NCBI GenBank assembly: GCA_017590115.1
Contig: JAGGNK010013558.1
Coordinates: 13,939,752-14,003,751, forward strand
DNA length: 64,000 nucleotides
Direction: 5' to 3'
From: Montifringilla adamsi
Lineage: Eukaryota > Chordata > Aves > Passeriformes > Passeridae
This document shows, piece after piece, positions 12,475-24,781 of this stretch. The position numbers were made by a program, and so were the translations under genes. Under the pieces are notes generated by a model that worked only from the letters and a program-made list of their open reading frames with translations, searched no databases and had not been told where the DNA came from. How positions within the stretch are numbered: position 1 is the stretch's first letter; each line of letters opens with the position of its first letter.

Positions 12475-13629
12475 TCTGAATTAATCACCTACGGCATTTT
12501 CCGTATGGCAGTGATGCCACCAGTGCAGGCACAGGAACTGTATCAGCAAGCCATCAGATAAACAGAGAATTTACAGGCCCAATTTGGAATGCTGTCAATT
12601 AGTACAAGCGCAGCTGAGCTGGAGATTCAGATCAGGTGGGCTGAGGGGCTGCAGTAACATACAGGCCAGGGAGGAAAGGTGGAATATGTATCTGGAGGAA
12701 CCCTGGAAAAAGCCTGAGTGACAATCTGTAGTGCTTATACAGCCTGGAGGGGCCAGTAGTGCCAGTGCTGGCTTACAGGTGGGGAAACTGAGGCACAGAG
12801 TGGGAAAGTGGCTTTCCAGTTGTCACCTGCTGACAGAGGCAGAGTGGGTGGCTGTGGTTTCATTTCCACTTCTTTGCTCAAGTACAAGGAATTCATGCTG
12901 CCCTGTAAATCTGCCCCTGTTTTGTTTTTGGAAAGCCTGTGGATCCATGCTGCTCTGTAGTTCTAGGTTAGCAGAAGCAGCAATGAAAATCTGTCAGTGA
13001 CAATATGGCTCTCATTATCTGGACTAATTTGGGCACCTCTGCATGGAGAGATGTTGCTGGGTGTGGACATGTCCCCCATGTGCACTGGGAAGGTTTTCTT
13101 AGGAGCTGCATGTTTTGCTCCTTAGTAAGACACCTCCTCATGTTACTGCTTATCTCTTTTAATAACACAGAATGCTGGCGATGGATTTCCAGGGCAGACT
13201 GTGTTCTATGCTGCTGTGTCCACATGGTCTCTTTCCAACACCAAATTGCATGGACAGTTGGATATTTCCTGCTACTCTTCTGGCAATGAGCTCGCAAATT
13301 ACAAACACAAGGGAATTTTAAACAGAACAGGCTTTTCCCAGGATTTTGTCTGAAACATGCCCCTTCCCTAGCCATCCCAGGGAGAGGGGTCTCAAACGTA
13401 GCAATGGTCTAATATATGAAGTGGAGAGATGAATGATGCCCAGTCATGCTGGGATTCCCCTCTGCTTCTAGCTAGAAACATTCCTGTATGTCAGCAATTA
13501 CACACCAGGAAAAAAAAAAAAAAATCCCTCATGTAATGAAAAACTCTGCTAGAGAGCTGCAACACTTAGACTCTGGGTTGGATTTTATTACCGTGATGAA
13601 ATTACACAAGCATTGCCTCTCTCTCCCTG

Positions 13630-14400
13630 CCTGCTGTGCAGCTCCTCGCTCTCTGCGCTGCCTCCGCACGCTCCCTCCCCGCTCGCTCCGCAGCCGGGCT
13701 GGGGACGGCAGGGAAGCAGGTAGGACACGCTGGGCTCCCTCCCAGCGCTGGGGCTCCTGGGCTGGGATCCCCGGGGCTGCATCATTGGCATGCGGCTCCT
13801 GGCAGGACTGCATCAGTGCTAGAGGAGATGCGAGCGCAGAGCCGCGCTGCGCCGCACCGCCCCGGCCGCCGCAGCCCCGCACCGCCCCGGGGCCGCACAA
13901 GGTAAGGGACAGGCGCTCCCATGCCCCATGGGACTGGGGGACAGCTGGCAGCCCGAGGGGGGCTCGGTGCTGGGCAGGGAAAAGAAATTAAACAAAAGGC
14001 GCCGCTGAAAAAGATGCGCAAGGGCGCAGAGTGGGTGGCTGAGTTGGGATGGGTCGGAGGGAGCTGTGGGCGCTGGGTCAGCGCGGTGAGACTGAAGGGG
14101 TCGGGGCGGGTGGGAACGATTGAAACCAGCCCCGTTCTGCTGCCCGAGCTCCCTGCCGGGAGCCCCGAGCTGCTGCGCTGTGGAGTTTTAACTTGGGCTG
14201 GAGCAGTTGGGACAGGAGCGCTCCCGGTGCGTGTTCCGTCCCGGGTGGGCTGGCAGGGAGGAGGAGAAGCTGTTTGCCTGGGGACAGGGCTGTGGTGTCC
14301 GCACGGAGCCGTGCGGGACCGTGGCGGTGGTGGCACCCCGGGCTGTGCCCGTGCGCACCCAGCCGAGCTGTCCTGCGCCCGCTGCCATTGTCCTCCCTCC
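13630..14400 (+). promoter_or_regulatory. SV2B: CpG island, candidate SV2B promoter
   Basis: CpG density rises sharply here against CpG-poor flanks. GC-box-like motifs are visible: CCGCCCC at 13857-13863 and 13882-13888, and GGGGCGGG at 14103-14110. No TATA box is evident, consistent with a CpG-island promoter of a neuronal gene. Two + strand splice-donor candidates lie inside: CAG|GTAGGA after 13719 and AAG|GTAAGG after 13901. It is the strongest CpG island upstream of the SV2B coding exons on the same strand, so I infer that it drives that gene. It could also serve an unrecognised non-coding transcript. A smaller GC-rich patch near 7.3 kb is a weaker alternative. Confidence 0.55.
13640..13901 (+). 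other. SV2B: candidate non-coding first exon of SV2B
   Basis: The GC-rich sequence ends at a near-consensus donor (AAG|GTAAGG, exon end 13901). A second, weaker donor (CAG|GTAGGA, exon end 13719) would give a shorter form. The 5' end cannot be fixed from sequence alone. An AUG at 13828 opens a frame that stays open to the donor for 24 codons plus 2 nt. If spliced to the acceptor at 46520 it would end at TGA 46524-46526. No SV2-like peptide is encoded, so this would be 5' UTR. The exon assignment is inference from the donor, the CpG island and the strand. Confidence 0.4.
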
Positions 14401-16513
14401 ACCCTCCTCTCCAGGAGAGCCCAACTGCAGCTAGAGGTAAAAACTGCAGTTAGTCTCCTCTCTTGGGAAGGGTTAAATGAAGCCACAGAGGGAAAGCAGC
14501 GACCTGGGAGCTGGCAGGGCTGTCTGTCTGCGCGGTGGCTGTGGTGGGATGCAGGTGCTGTGGTGACAAGTTCCCGTGCATGTGTGCATGCCCACAGCAC
14601 ATCTATAACACATCCAGGCACACATCTCTGCAGGGATTATTTTTCATTTGGAGGACAATTGTTGTTCAAGGGAAAATTTTATTACATGTGTCAAACTGCA
14701 GCGATATGATCCATGACACCAAGATCCCATTAAAATAATGGGTAAAAAGTGGCCCTGCAAGGATATTACTTGTCAGGGATGACCTCATCTTGAGAAAAAA
14801 AGGAAAAGAGTAACATCCTGATGGTGATAATGGTCAGGGGAGGAGCATGCAGTGCTCTGCGTGTGCCGAGGGGGATCCCTGAATGTGTTCAGGTTGGAAA
14901 CTTGTAAGCACCCACTAGAGCTTATGGGGGACTCCTGCCATGAGGAGTCAGAAAAGAAGCTTCTGGTAGGCTGAGAGAAAGTCAAGTGTCTGACGTGGCA
15001 TAAAAACTGCTGTTTCATGTCTCCTCTGTGTCCCTGGTGTTATCACTTTGGGGAAAGGAGAGGAAAAGGGTTAATTCTCTGGTTTACTTAGCCAGATGCT
15101 GAGCATACAACAGCTCTGCACTGATCACCCCAAGCACTGAGCCCATCCTCTGCTGCTCATTTGGGAATTCACCTTAGTGCCTCTGCCCTAAATGACACGG
15201 GGCCCTAACACTTCATGCAGTGGGATGTCTACGGTCAGACTCCTACAGCACAGCCTGGGGGAAGGAGTGGGAGCAGAGGCAGCATCCATGGCTTCTTCTG
15301 ATCCACAATAGAAAAGCCCTCTTCCATCAGAAAGAGGAGGGGAATTGTCCCTTCACTGTAAGAGAGCTACCACAGGTAGCAGCACCCACACTGGGGCCCT
15401 GGGTCTCAAGAGTTCCAAGAGGCCCTGAATAACTTGTGTTGCTTCCCCTCCTCATGGCCCTGCTGTCAAAAGCATGTCTACCACTGTTAGATGGACTCAG
15501 CTGGAGATCAGATCTGCAAGGATACCTTGGGTTTTCCTAACACAACTTTGCAGTTTCATAATGTGGGTGCTGGGGAACCCTTTGGGAGCATCAAAGCCAG
15601 AACCAGAAAGCAGCTGACAGGAGAGAGCCTTCCACTTCAGCTTGCCTAATTCTGAGAGGTCTGTCCCATGAAGCAGCTTTTTGCACCTATTTGTGTTCTG
15701 GAACATCTTTAAATGAAAGTCTCTGGTACCTGGCAACTTCTGATTGAAGGAGCTGAGCTGGAGGTGCTGAGCTGGAGGTGGGAGCCCACTCAAGTTCTGA
15801 GGCAGCCCCCAAGCTGCAAGCACAGAGCTGGATGCTTCCCTAAAGTCAGCCTTGCACCTGCAGATGATTTCTGCCAATGTGGCTGTGTGCCTGCAGGCAG
15901 GATGTGGGCCCCAGCTTCTGTCAGCACAGTCAAAGTGTGAAAAATTCCATGAGGAGAGGAAGAGCACATGGGCAGGTACTTGGTACAGGAGGTGAAAGAG
16001 TCTAGGTTGGCCTGTAACTGCAGGGAAAAGGCAGGATGCTTAAGATGCATCCCTTTCATGCTCTGAGCTGGGAGCACTGCTTTGGTGAAATGAAGTATGA
16101 GAGATTAAAAAGGCAGGAAAATTCCCCACGACCCATGGTGATGCTGTCCCACCTGTACAGCACACTGTTGGGCAAAACCTGCTGAGACAGCTCTGGTTTT
16201 GAGGCTCATCCTGCAACTGCCACAGCTCCCTTCCTTGCCTGAGCCAAATGACAGCCCCAGGTCCTGCCACCTCCCCTCAGAGCTGTTGTGGGTGGCCTCT
16301 TCCTGGCCACCGAGTCCCAGGGTTGATAACAATCCTGCTGGGGAAGCCAAAGCCAGCCTTGAAAATCCTCTTCCTGCAGCGTCAAGCTGGCAAATTGATT
16401 TTCCAGCTGAACCTCTGAAATTGTTCTCTTCTGAAGAGATTATGGAATTACTCCTGTGCTAATGAATGCTTTAATGTTACGGTGACTAAAGTCCCATAAG
16501 GACTTTAACTGCC

Positions 16514-16536
16514 AAAAAAAAAAAAAAAAAAAAAAA
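16514..16536. repeat. poly(A)23
   Basis: An uninterrupted run of 23 A. About 60 bp later a purine-rich tract begins (about 16590-16680, mostly GGAGA/GAGGA words). Confidence 0.9.
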
Positions 16537-18959
16537 GGCATTGTAGGAAAGGGGAGCCTGTGGTGGCTGGGTCAGACCTCATTTCACCATCTGGGGAAGA
16601 GGAGAGGAGGAAAATGAGAGGCAGGTGAGGAGACACGTTCAGAAAAATAAGGAGAGAAAAAATGAGGAGAGAGGTGAGGCTTGCTGTGGTCTCCCAGGAA
16701 GCTGCTGAATCCATCAGGAATCCCTCCTGCATCATTTTATCCCTCCATCTCTGAATGCAGGAAAGGTAACATGTTAACTATTCCCTTTTCACCATCTCTC
16801 TGGCTGTACCCTCTGGCAGTAGGGATAACCCAGCTCCTGGCGAGCCCGAGCCCAGGTCCTGGGGTGGGACCCCACAAAGGAGCTTACCATTTATTAGGAA
16901 GAGAGCATGGTTCTGGGGATGAGTCTGCATTGATCCTGCTGCTGTTCACAGAACACAGTCTCACCTCTGCTTTACAAACCCTTGTTTTGTTTCACTGTAG
17001 CTCTGTGGCTTAGAACCAGGTTGTCCCAATTTAAGCAAGAGCAGAGTTAACCCCTAAGATGGGATGGGGAAGCAGTGCAGGGAAAACACCTCCATGCTAC
17101 AGCAGCTGCAATGCAAGGGGAAGGCTGGTTTCTATTTAGGTTAAGGGCTCTGCACAGAATGGGTAATCCTCTTTTCATGAATTATCCAGGGGATTAGACA
17201 GCTTTAAACTCCCCCAGGCCTCCCCGGCTGCAGCCAGGCTCGTTGGGAGCCAGGGGGGCCATGGCTGGAGGAGGGAGGTGCCAGCAGGTTGCTGATGACT
17301 CATTTGGCTGCTGCCAGCCTTGCCAAGCACTCCAAGAGGTCACCAGGGGCCCAGGCACAGAGTGACACAGGAGTGACGTGCAAGGCGAAAGGGAACATCC
17401 CAATTAGGAAAGAACATGGGGCTTTATAAATAATTGCAGAGACAGAGAGTGTGGCAGCAGGTAGGAGGAGGGACAAGAGACCCGAGGCAGCAGTTTCCCA
17501 AAGTGTAATATCCTTGCTAGACTTTTCCAAGCTGTTCCTCTAACCAGGAAAGGGGATGGTTTTGGAACTGCAGCTGATCCAACCGAGGAGATGCTCCAAA
17601 CCCACCTGCTTGGGCTGGCTCAGCAAATGCAGTTCTGGGGATGCAAGTCAGGTTCATCTGTTGGGAGTGCGAATGGATCACTGTCAATACTCCATTAAAA
17701 TGTTGAAGGGAGGCCAAGAGCACAGCTCAGGGACAGTGAGGGGGTGGGGAAGAATGGGATGCAAACAGGGAGGCAGGCTAGATTGCACCAAAACCTGAAT
17801 ATTTCACTCCATTATGGAGCAAATGCCCATAGCAGATTTCTGTTCTTTACCTAATACACAGCTGCTAGAAAAAAAAAGGAGTCCTGTCACTAATCTCACC
17901 CTGAGGGCCCATTCATGCCACAGAAGAGATATTCTTGACCCTCTACATGGGGGTCTAGGGACAAAGTTTTTGTGGGGAGATGAAGGAAAAAGGCTCAACT
18001 GAGCAGGCTGGGCTCTGGCTGACAACCAGCTCTGCAAGGATGACATGGGGGCTCTTCCTCCTTGTGCCAAAGGCAGTGGAAAAATCCAGCAGGGAGGACC
18101 AGTTCATGAAACAGGAATAGAGTCCTTGTGTCCTAGCTGATCTTCTGTCCATGCGTTTGTGGTGGGGTCACTCTCTTCCTCCCCTAATCTCTAGAAGATT
18201 GGGTCTAGATCTAAACCAGTAGGGTTTGCCCTCCTTCACTTGGTTTTCCAGGCTGTAACTAAGAAATCAGTGGGCTTTTTTTCCCCAGTTCTCTTCACAT
18301 TTTACTGCTGCCTAGACATGTAGCCACCTTGCCCTGGAGTTACAGCCCCCTGGACCTGTGGACCCTCACAGTACAGCTCTTATCCTCCAGACTCAGCCTG
18401 GTCACCCTTGTGTGGACTATGGAAAAATCAGGTTTATTCATGGGGAAGTTGAATGCACCAAGACACTTTATTTCCCCTGCATTTAAATCAATTTATTCCA
18501 CTCTCTGCTGCTTATCCTACATAAACCAAATCAGGATTTAGACCCTGTGTTTTCCCCTGCCCAGAACTGGGACAAATTGAAAGCCTTGTTCTCCTGTTCA
18601 GCATTCTCTCTTTTACTCATATCATCTAGAGGATGCTGTTTAAATAATGTCAGGGGAGCCTGAGTTGAAGAGGGACTAAAAGAACAGTCTCCCAACTCAC
18701 TGCTAGGATGGGGAATTCTGTGGTTGACCCTGCAGCTCCTGCCTTGTCCAGACACACAGACAGAGTCAGTATCAGCCGTGGCTTGTTTCTGCCTGGAAAG
18801 GCAGAGCTAGAAATCACTGGAGAAAGCCTGGGTGAAAGAGAGAAAGCAAAGAAGGGAAAGACCATGGAAAGTCTTTGCCTTTAATGTGAGCTAATGTCTT
18901 TCCTCCTGCGTCGTCGAACATCCTCAATTTCCTGTTTAACTTAAAGTCAACACATCTGT

Positions 18960-19290
18960 CATGTTAGCATCGCCCGCTGCCTGGTTTCCCCAAGCCACCC
19001 CCTCCCATCTGCTCTCCCTCCTCCCTCCCCTCCCCTTGCTCCGTGGCTGGGGGTGTGTGTGTGCCTGCGCTGGTGTTCTCTGCTGGCTGAGGGACTTTTC
19101 CATAGCTCCTGCTTCAGTACCTGGATGTGCTGGCAGTGGGATGATCGGCTTGGCTCGCAGAGAATTTACTTCTAATCTCCGGCTTGTGACATCCCAGCAG
19201 AAAGGGGCAAACCTTTCAGGAGCAGCTCTGCAGGCTAGGCAGAGGGGAAATGGTTGGTGAATGGATCTGGTGAGAGATTTCCTAGTTCTG
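18960..19290 (+). other. weak candidate alternative 5' exon
   Basis: A pyrimidine-rich block (about 19000-19040) is followed by GC-richer sequence ending at a donor-like CTG|GTAAGC after 19290. It resembles an alternative untranslated first exon, but there is no CpG island, TATA box or recognisable peptide. It could be chance. Confidence 0.15.
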
Positions 19291-22200
19291 GTAAGCAATG
19301 ATGCTTTTCTCTCTTTGGTCCTGTTCTGGGCAGTCAGTGCAGGTGCAGAAGAAATGGGGCTTAAAGGGGTAGAAAAGCAAAAGGAGGGAGCTAAAAAGAG
19401 ACAGGAAAAAAAACCAGCGAAGCTCATTTGGCTTGTAGAGAAGCTTTTCCAGGGGTCAGTGCTCATCAAAGCAAATAATTTACTGTTAAGTGAGAGACTG
19501 GGAATCAAGCAGATCAATGTGTGAGCCTGGGCAGTCAGACCAGCTCTCACTCACAGGCAGATCCATTGCTCACCCTGTATCTTTTTTCCTTTGTGATTTC
19601 CAGCTTGGTCTGATATTTTCCATGTAATCCTATGTGAGCTGCTACCTGAATGCTGCTTTTAACTGCCCGTGCTTGTTATTACAGGAGTTGTGGGAAATCA
19701 TTCATAAATTTCTGCCCCCGAGTTCATACATAAAGCCTCTCAACTTTCCTAGCTGATGAACTATCTCCATCCTAAAGTCTAACTGCATTTTTCACTGAAG
19801 CCAGTCCCCTAGGTTCTGCCAGCAGCTGATACAGAGAGAGGTGCAGATAAAGATGTTTGGAAGGAAGAGGGTCTCACTGGACACTCTGTTGGGACCATGA
19901 GCTCTCTGATGTCCTGGACATGGGATTATTCCAAATGAGAGGTTTGCAAGTCAGTGTCTCACAGGATTCTCAAAATAGGTGTCCTGCATCTTAGTCGAGC
20001 GACAGCAGAGCTCTTATACCAGGGATGAATTTAGGGCCGTTGTTTAAAGAGGATCAGCAAATAATAAACCTAAGAGCAGCCTTTGCAATCTGGCTGTATT
20101 GAATCTGCAAAGGTCTGTACATAACAAAAAACAGAGGAGAAATGTAGTGGGGGAGCTTTGGCAATTTTTCTGTCAGGTTCAAAGATATGACCTTCTTGAC
20201 AGACCCGTGTTTCTCCCAAAAATTGGTGCAGAATTTGGGGATACCAAAACATTTTTTTCTAGATTTATTTATGACAAGCAGAATTATAACTAGTTCTGGA
20301 GAACATTTCAGAGATGCCTTGTTTATAAAAATATTCCTCTCATGATGTATTCATGCAGAAACCTCCACTTGCTAAAAACTCACACATTTCCTACTCTTTG
20401 ATGTTAGATGCTGTGGCACTGAGAGTAAGTCACTTTGGGGTTTGTGATTATTTTAGAGCAACCTAGACGTTTCAAGTTATATTAAATTTAAAGAAAAAGA
20501 TCCTCTTCTCTTCAGCAGCAGGTTTTGACTTGGAGTTTGGTTTCAAGTGTGTTTCAGGGGGACAACCTTTTGACCAAATCTGTGTGGTAAGCAGGGGGTG
20601 AAGAGAACACAGGGAGCTGGAAGGGGCTTTGTGTGTCTAAATCCCAGCACAGGGCAAGAAGGAAATAGTGCAGGTGCAGGAATTGCCCAATTTGTCTTTG
20701 GGGGGTTGATAATGTGAGGAAATCATCTTAGAGAGGACAGCTTTGTGTCCTTTAACCAAAACACCATGGTTTGTTTCAAAAGGTTGAAAATCCTTCACGT
20801 TACCTGGAACATTGCTTCTGAACACCAGTAATGTCTATAAATTGTTTTTCTTGTTGAATTTTCTTCTAAAGCATCATAAAGCCTGCAGTAATGTTGATGC
20901 CAGAGTATCTCTGCTGTCAGTTTGGTGTTGTTGCACTTGTCCCACATTCAGTCTGAGATGCTGGCCAATGGTGACTGTGCTTTCCTGTCCCTCTGCAGTG
21001 CTGCCTGGCACAGTTAATTTCCCCTGTTTAATTAATGGCTCTGTAATATTTATAAAGAAAAAAGCCTCATACCCATCTGTGATAACTTTGGTGCTTCTGC
21101 CAAGAAGAAATTCTAGGGCCAAATGAATATTACAATATGCTGGATATAGAGATGTTTATAATGTTCCAAATTTCCTGAGCCATCCTGATTTGATAATGGG
21201 GAAGTGAAGGACTGATCCTAAAGTCTGTCTCTGGATAGAAACAGAATGGAATGTGGTAGAGAATTAATGAATGTAATGACTTTAATTGAATTTTAGTCTT
21301 TTCTTATGGACATTTGAGTTATAAAGGATGGATTTCCCTTGTGAAAAAAAAATTCATTTGGTGAGGGCAGAGAGCCATATGGGATCTTAAATGAAGAATA
21401 GTCCAGATCATTCCTGTGATGGCACTTGGCATCAGTCATCCTCTCTTCAAGACAAGGCAATCAAGAAGATGGAAGATGAAACCTTTTCTTGCCAGGGAGA
21501 CTTCCACATTATTTGATTGAAATTGGAATTCTGTCACCTCATGCTTGTGTCTCCAGATTTTTCTTACCACATCTGCTAAATTACCACCAGCTATTTGCGT
21601 TTGAAACGAGGCCTTCCTCCCTCACAGCCCATCTGCTCAGCCTGTTTGTTCTTCTCCTGCAGTCACGACTTAGTGAGCAGGGTTATGGCAGAGGAAACTC
21701 GCTGGTGTTGGGGGAGATGGAAGGTGGGATTGATTGAGGTGGCCTGGCAGATTCTCTTGGCTGTGCTGAAGTTGAAAGAGGAGCTGGGTTAAAACTGAGG
21801 GAAGAACCTCTCATGAATGAGATTTTAGTCAGAAAAATGGAGCTGGGGAGCTCAGGCCACTCTGAGGTCAATTCTTTTTCTAGTACTGTCCCAGGGAATC
21901 TTTACAAATAGATGTCAGGGAGTCTCCAATATCTAAGGTGACAACTCATCTGGGCACGGTCTTGACTGCCCTAATGCCAGGGAGGGAGAAGAAATTACAG
22001 CTTCTCTTGCTTGGAGGAGGCTGAAATGTGAGAGCACTTTATGTATTCTAAACTCCCTCATTAAAGTTGGAAGGGCTACAGGTCTCCAGAGATGTTTTCT
22101 GCTCACCTTTGTGTGTCAAATCTGGAGATATAACTGCAGATAGAGATGCCACTGAGATCTACAAAGTTGTGATGTGGAGGAGACAGTCAGTAGGGCTGCT

Positions 22201-24768
22201 GACTTCTCTTCTCAAATCCAAGACCCAGGCAGCATCAGAATTAACGAGGAGAAGCCAGGTACAGCTCCAAGCTGCCTCTTGGCATGGGGACTGTGTCAGG
22301 TCTGGTGCTGGGCAGGCTCCTCCAGGAGATGCTGCAGGACTGTGAGGGCTCAGTTCTCACTGATTCAGTGTTTCCAGTCAAACTTGGTGTTTTGCTGGGC
22401 TTCACAGCAGCTCTTGTGGAAGATGAGTTTGCAGGAAGCTGGAATTCAGCAGCTCCCAGATGGGTGATGGATGGATTTGTCCAAGCCCTGGTTCCCAGCA
22501 CAGCAGCTGCCTCCTTGGCCTCCCACCCTCCCAGGCTGGGAGTAAGGCATGGTGTCCTCTGAGCAGCACTGCAACGTGGGGACTTTCCAGTCCTGGCCTG
22601 GAGAGATTCCCTGTGGGGTGATCTGTAAAATATGACAGGTGAAGAGATCCCTGCAGGATGCTTTTCGCCCTGGGGAAAGTGCTGTGGGAGCCAGTCTGCT
22701 TGTGCAGATAGGCTTCACACCCCTCCTGCTCTATTCAGGTGAACTGCAGTGGTAAAATGAAGACAGGTCCTCTGCCAGGACACAGGTGGTGTCTCAGGGG
22801 TTGCTCCCACCATATCCCTCCTGGCAGCAGGGAAAATCCTGCCTCTTCCAAGGGACACTTCTCGTGCCCTCTGTGGCAGGTGGTCAGGCTGCTGCAGATT
22901 AACTGCTGTAATTATTGCAGCTTACAGGTTCCTGACCTCCTGAACTTATATGCAAGCCCTTCTCAGGCATGCAGAACTCTCCTGGTGTCTCTTCTTTGCC
23001 TTGACACTCAGAGGAGACCCTGTAGAGGAGGTGGTGGTGACTTCTTTGAGGAACCTCATTTATGTTGCAGTTTTTTAGGCAGTCATGGTCCTCCATCAAG
23101 CCCAGTTACACCTTGTTCTACAGCTCCCTGGGGGAGAAGCACATCTGGGGAATCAGGTTAGAGGCAGATTAGATTTGATGCCTCCAAGGGGATGATTGAG
23201 GGTTTGGAGGACAAGAATGGAAGCCTGCAAAATTCTTCTCCAGCTGTACTTGGCACAGAGGGTGTGTTGCACAGATGGATAAAGGTTCTTTTAGATTTAC
23301 CCATCCTGGGTGGGTGGATCCTGATGTCATTCTCAGGGCTGTAAATCCAGTAAAATAAGTTAAATTTCTCTGGACTTACACCAGAATAAGAGATAGATGG
23401 GTGACTATGAGAGGTATGGCACCTCATAGTGCAGTAAAATAAAGTGATAATTCTGCTCTGTACACAAAGTCCAGGGCTCTCTCTGACCTGATAGATGGGA
23501 AGCAGGAGAAGATTTGTGGCCACAAGAGGTGTGGGCTTTTTACAAAATGGCAGCTGGTTCTCAAATGCTTTCAGCACACTACAAAGCAGGAAATCTGACC
23601 CAAATTCCTCTCATCTGCTTCCACTGAAAGTGAGAGTGGGAGCCAGTGGGATCAGCCATTTCTTGGGGGGTTCATTTGTCCTTCTACACCCCCAAACCAA
23701 TGCACTTGCAGCCCAGTGCATTTCAGATGTTTTGTCAGGACTGTTTCATTGCAGCATTAATTATAAGCATGTGTAAATGAGGTGTTAAATGATTTATTTA
23801 GATAGACCCAGATTAAGAAATCCCAGTGGTGTCTTCTCCTGATGTGTAGATGCTGTTGAAAAAGTCATACTTACTGGTATTGAGGAGGAGATGAGGAGTC
23901 TTTTCACTTGCAATTCAGCCCCAGAATTGCTGGAGTTGGTGCAGGCTGAGCCTCCCTGGTGAGCCAAGCAGGCTGTGACCAGCATGGAAGGAGCAGGGAG
24001 CCCATCTCCAGCACATGCCTGACAAATCCTGCTGTCACCACTGCCAGGCCCTGGCCCTCTGGGGACTGTGGTGATGCCCTGACGTTGGGACACCCTTGGG
24101 AAGATAGGGAATCCCTTTTGCATTCTCAGAGCCAGAGGATGGGAATTAAGAGTCATTTTAATTAATCTTGTACTTATTATTTATACTAATTGGATATGCT
24201 TTTGGTGCTTTTTTTTTTCTCTTTCTTCTTCTTTTAGATAAGGCTGTTTAGGGTTGGCTATTAGCATCTATTTTATAATTCTAGCAAGAGAGGATCCTTT
24301 GTTCTTAGGAGCTGAGACAGTGCAACCCATCAGAGAGTGCTGCTGTGCTCTGGCCATGCCTGGATTAGTGCCTGGGAGTGCTGGGCAGCACAGACACCTC
24401 CAGCTCAGGGTGCCCAGCAGCAGGGGAGGGACAAACCAGAGCCTTGCTGGGTACTGGGATCTTGCAAAGATCAGGGGCTCTGGTAGGAAACATTCATAGA
24501 CCATTTCTGACCAGAAAGCATTTGGTGTTGTGACATGATTTTGGAAAGTCAGGCATGACTACAGCAGGTCACTTTGGGGTTTCTCCTTAGGGCTTTATTT
24601 CCAAGCTCTCCTCCTCAAGCATGGTGGCTACCGACAGAGTCTGTGCTGAAGGCTGCAGCGGCAGCCCACAACAGATGATGTCCTTTCAACTCCTGTAATC
24701 CCTCTGACACACACAGGACAGGCACTAAGGGAATGAGGAAAGATTAGGAAAAGCCTAATTTTACCCCA

Positions 24769-24781
24769 CCCCCCCCCCCCC
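24769..24781. repeat. poly(C)13
   Basis: A run of 13 C preceded by CCCCA. Homopolymeric C of this length is unusual in this window and prone to sequencing error. Confidence 0.9.

Larger units (their letters stand above)
1..13629. other. presumed intergenic DNA upstream of SV2B
   Basis: I find no protein-coding exon or RNA gene here. Open frames are short, lack family resemblance and are not joined by credible splice sites. The stretch holds an A/T homopolymer tract (646-731), a CR1 fragment (about 4004-4145), a (CYGT)n array with GC-rich flank (7101-7400), a perfect hairpin (9178-9227), and small GT-rich tracts near 10010 and 10835-10890. The rest looks like unique non-coding sequence of moderate GC content. 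Conserved enhancers could be present but cannot be recognised without alignment. Confidence 0.6.

Noticed and set aside
13782..14709. Long opposed open frames (279 and 262 codons) over the CpG island
   Set aside because: High GC lowers stop-codon frequency. The peptides are Pro/Arg/Ala/Gly-rich low-complexity with no recognisable family, and both strands are open, as expected by chance in GC-rich DNA.
18936..19550. 204-codon minus-strand open frame
   Set aside because: Composition and lack of domain or splice signals fit a chance frame. The same region was considered only as a weak untranslated exon on the + strand.
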